Source: Olivibacter sp036959255
GTDB taxonomy: Bacteria; Bacteroidota; Bacteroidia; Sphingobacteriales; Sphingobacteriaceae
NCBI RefSeq assembly: GCF_036959255.1
Contig: NZ_JAWMTI010000008.1
Coordinates: 124,001 to 188,000 of the forward strand
Direction: 5' to 3'
DNA: 64,000 bases
Positions 62,739 to 64,000 of this stretch are shown piece after piece (within the stretch, counting starts at the first letter, position 1; the number at the start of each line of letters is the position of its first letter). Under the pieces are notes generated by a model. The model was not told the DNA's origin and did not search any database. It was given only the letters and a program-made list of their open reading frames with translations. The position numbers and the translations under genes are program-made.

Positions 62739-63929
62739 ATGAGAAGAATAAATATGCTTGTTCTGTTTGCTTTAGGATTTTATTCAGTGGCAAAGGCACA
62801 ATCCGATTCGCTCCTGGAAACAAAAATTGCCCATCTCCTGGAGGTCACTCGTGGTAAATATACACTTGACAAAAGAACAGTTGTGTTCGAACTTCATCGT
62901 GACTCACTGGGACGACATATACTCGAAACAAGTGATCGTACAGCCGCTGCCTATTTCAGTCAACAGTACAAGAAAGCCAATATTAATCAAGCACTGTTTA
63001 TCAGCTATTTGCCTGATACAGCTTTACGAGATACCGTTTTCGGTTTAATTAATGTTTCTGTTGGCAATATGCGTACCGAACCCAAAAATACTGCGGAAAT
63101 GGCAAGCCAGGCTTTATTAGGATGGCCTATTGATGTGTTGAAAGAAGAGAAAGGCTATTACTTAGTTCGGACAATTGACGGCTATATCAGTTGGTTAGAT
63201 GCGGCAGCTATTGCTTTAAAAACAAAAAATGAAATAGAAAAATGGAATAGACAGAAAAAAATAATAGTTACGTCCGATTATGGACATGTTTATAGTGAGC
63301 AAGATAAAAAGTCGTTGCGGGTTTCAGATATAGTAATGGGAAATATATTGATCGCGGAGGAGGAGTATAAAGATTTTTTTAAAGTAGTTTTCCCCGATGG
63401 TAGACGAGGCTACGTCGATAGAACTGCAGCAATGAGTTACAATGATTGGAAGCATGGGCTTCATCCAACGGCAGAAACCGTTTTGGAAATTGCTAAAACA
63501 ATGATGGGGGTACCTTATCTATGGGGCGGAACATCCGTTAAAGGAGTCGATTGCAGTGGATTTACAAAAACGGCTTATCTCATGAATGGTTTTATTATAC
63601 CTAGAGATGCTTCACAGCAGGTTTTAGTCGGCAAACCAGTTGATATTTTAACCAATGAAAAATTTGACTTGTCCAAATCGTTGAAAAACTTAAACGCCGG
63701 AGATCTTTTATTTTTTGCCAGCGGAAGAAATGGACATCCCAATGCCAAAGTGACGCATGTAGCACTATACATGGGGAACGGCACATTCATTCATGCCGCT
63801 GGTAAGGTAAGAATCAACAGTATGGTGCCCGGGAATTTCAATTATGACGATTTCGAAAGCAGGACAGTGGTGGCCGCTCGCCGTTATTTGGTAAATCAGG
63901 AACTAAAGGGAATAAAGAAGATAGAATAA
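62739..63929 (+). CDS. NlpC/P60-family peptidoglycan endopeptidase with SH3-like domains
   Basis: A 396-residue exported cysteine peptidase from the ATG at 62739, which opens the signal peptide (INMLVLFALGFYSVAKAQ); an upstream in-frame GTG is less likely. Two bacterial SH3-like segments follow (about residues 110-160 around NVSVGNMRTEP, and 175-235 around IIVTSDYGHVYSEQ). The NlpC/P60 domain is at about 245-385. The catalytic Cys is in VDCSGFT (about 272), with His in KVTHVALYMGNG and FIHAAGK. It should cut gamma-D-glutamyl-diamino-acid bonds in muropeptides. It is divergent from the asparaginase gene. The remaining 71 bases of the window show no supported gene. Confidence 0.93.
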   Translation: MRRINMLVLFALGFYSVAKAQSDSLLETKIAHLLEVTRGKYTLDKRTVVFELHRDSLGRHILETSDRTAAAYFSQQYKKANINQALFISYLPDTALRDTVFGLINVSVGNMRTEPKNTAEMASQALLGWPIDVLKEEKGYYLVRTIDGYISWLDAAAIALKTKNEIEKWNRQKKIIVTSDYGHVYSEQDKKSLRVSDIVMGNILIAEEEYKDFFKVVFPDGRRGYVDRTAAMSYNDWKHGLHPTAETVLEIAKTMMGVPYLWGGTSVKGVDCSGFTKTAYLMNGFIIPRDASQQVLVGKPVDILTNEKFDLSKSLKNLNAGDLLFFASGRNGHPNAKVTHVALYMGNGTFIHAAGKVRINSMVPGNFNYDDFESRTVVAARRYLVNQELKGIKKIE

Positions 63930-64000
63930 TTGGAAAAATTAACATCAACTTTTATGGCATTTAGCAGCAAACACCGCTCTTGAAAAAAGATCAGGTAACT

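Noticed and set aside
1..64000. CRISPR arrays, IS elements, tRNA or rRNA genes
   Set aside because: I saw no regularly spaced repeats, transposase frames with terminal repeats, or cloverleaf or rRNA signatures when reading the gaps between genes.

Overview
The window reads as chromosomal DNA of a Bacteroidota bacterium, most likely Sphingobacteriaceae-like. The supporting evidence is two SusC/SusD outer-membrane pairs, a hybrid two-component (HTCS) regulator, a type IX secretion sorting domain, a TamL lipoprotein next to TamB, split transketolase, and promoters of the TTTG/TAnnTTTG type instead of -35/-10 boxes. The genus-level placement is inference. I see no IS element, prophage, CRISPR array, rRNA or tRNA gene.

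Layout. 1-7419: the tamL (cut by the window edge) and tamB envelope-assembly pair. 7651-9371: two small genes of unknown function and an exported Gfo/Idh/MocA-type oxidoreductase. 9419-22161: a minimal polysaccharide utilisation locus, all on the minus strand: HTCS regulator, then GH31 glycosidase with a PA14 insert, SusC, SusD and a surface lipoprotein. 22624-27524: DNA polymerase III alpha with a fused proofreading exonuclease domain, then thioredoxin. 27627-36410: a minus-strand series of class III aminotransferase, an ECF sigma/anti-sigma/CpxP-like triad, split transketolase, Bcp peroxidase, M23 peptidase, FAH-family hydrolase and a tiny T9SS-sorted protein. 36668-46848: Kup potassium transporter, APC permease, AcpH-like phosphodiesterase, TyrRS, an orphan LuxE-like protein with a small membrane protein, and a penicillin acylase. 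47356-54789: a SusC/SusD pair without enzymes, a coiled-coil protein, a LacI regulator and an MFS sugar transporter. 54885-60677: riboflavin synthase, then a sugar-kinase/glycolysis block. 60718-63929: CutC, glycosylasparaginase and an NlpC/P60 endopeptidase.

The most interesting block is 55824-60677. A BadF/BadG-type sugar kinase with an intact phosphate motif is followed by a divergently placed Nudix/winged-helix protein whose Nudix box has lost its catalytic glutamates, as expected of a sensory regulator. Next comes a tight pfkA-kinase paralogue-gapA operon. The paralogue has lost the N-terminal phosphate motif (Asp6 is Tyr) but keeps the rest of the fold, so it may be a pseudokinase sensor inside a glycolytic operon. 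A shared 11-bp word lies upstream of both the first kinase and pfkA.

Gene ends are often marked by strong symmetric hairpins. Four of the convergent gene pairs are separated by near-perfect palindromes that probably act as two-way terminators. Starts were moved inward from the longest reading frame where a signal peptide, lipobox, family start or spacing argued for it.
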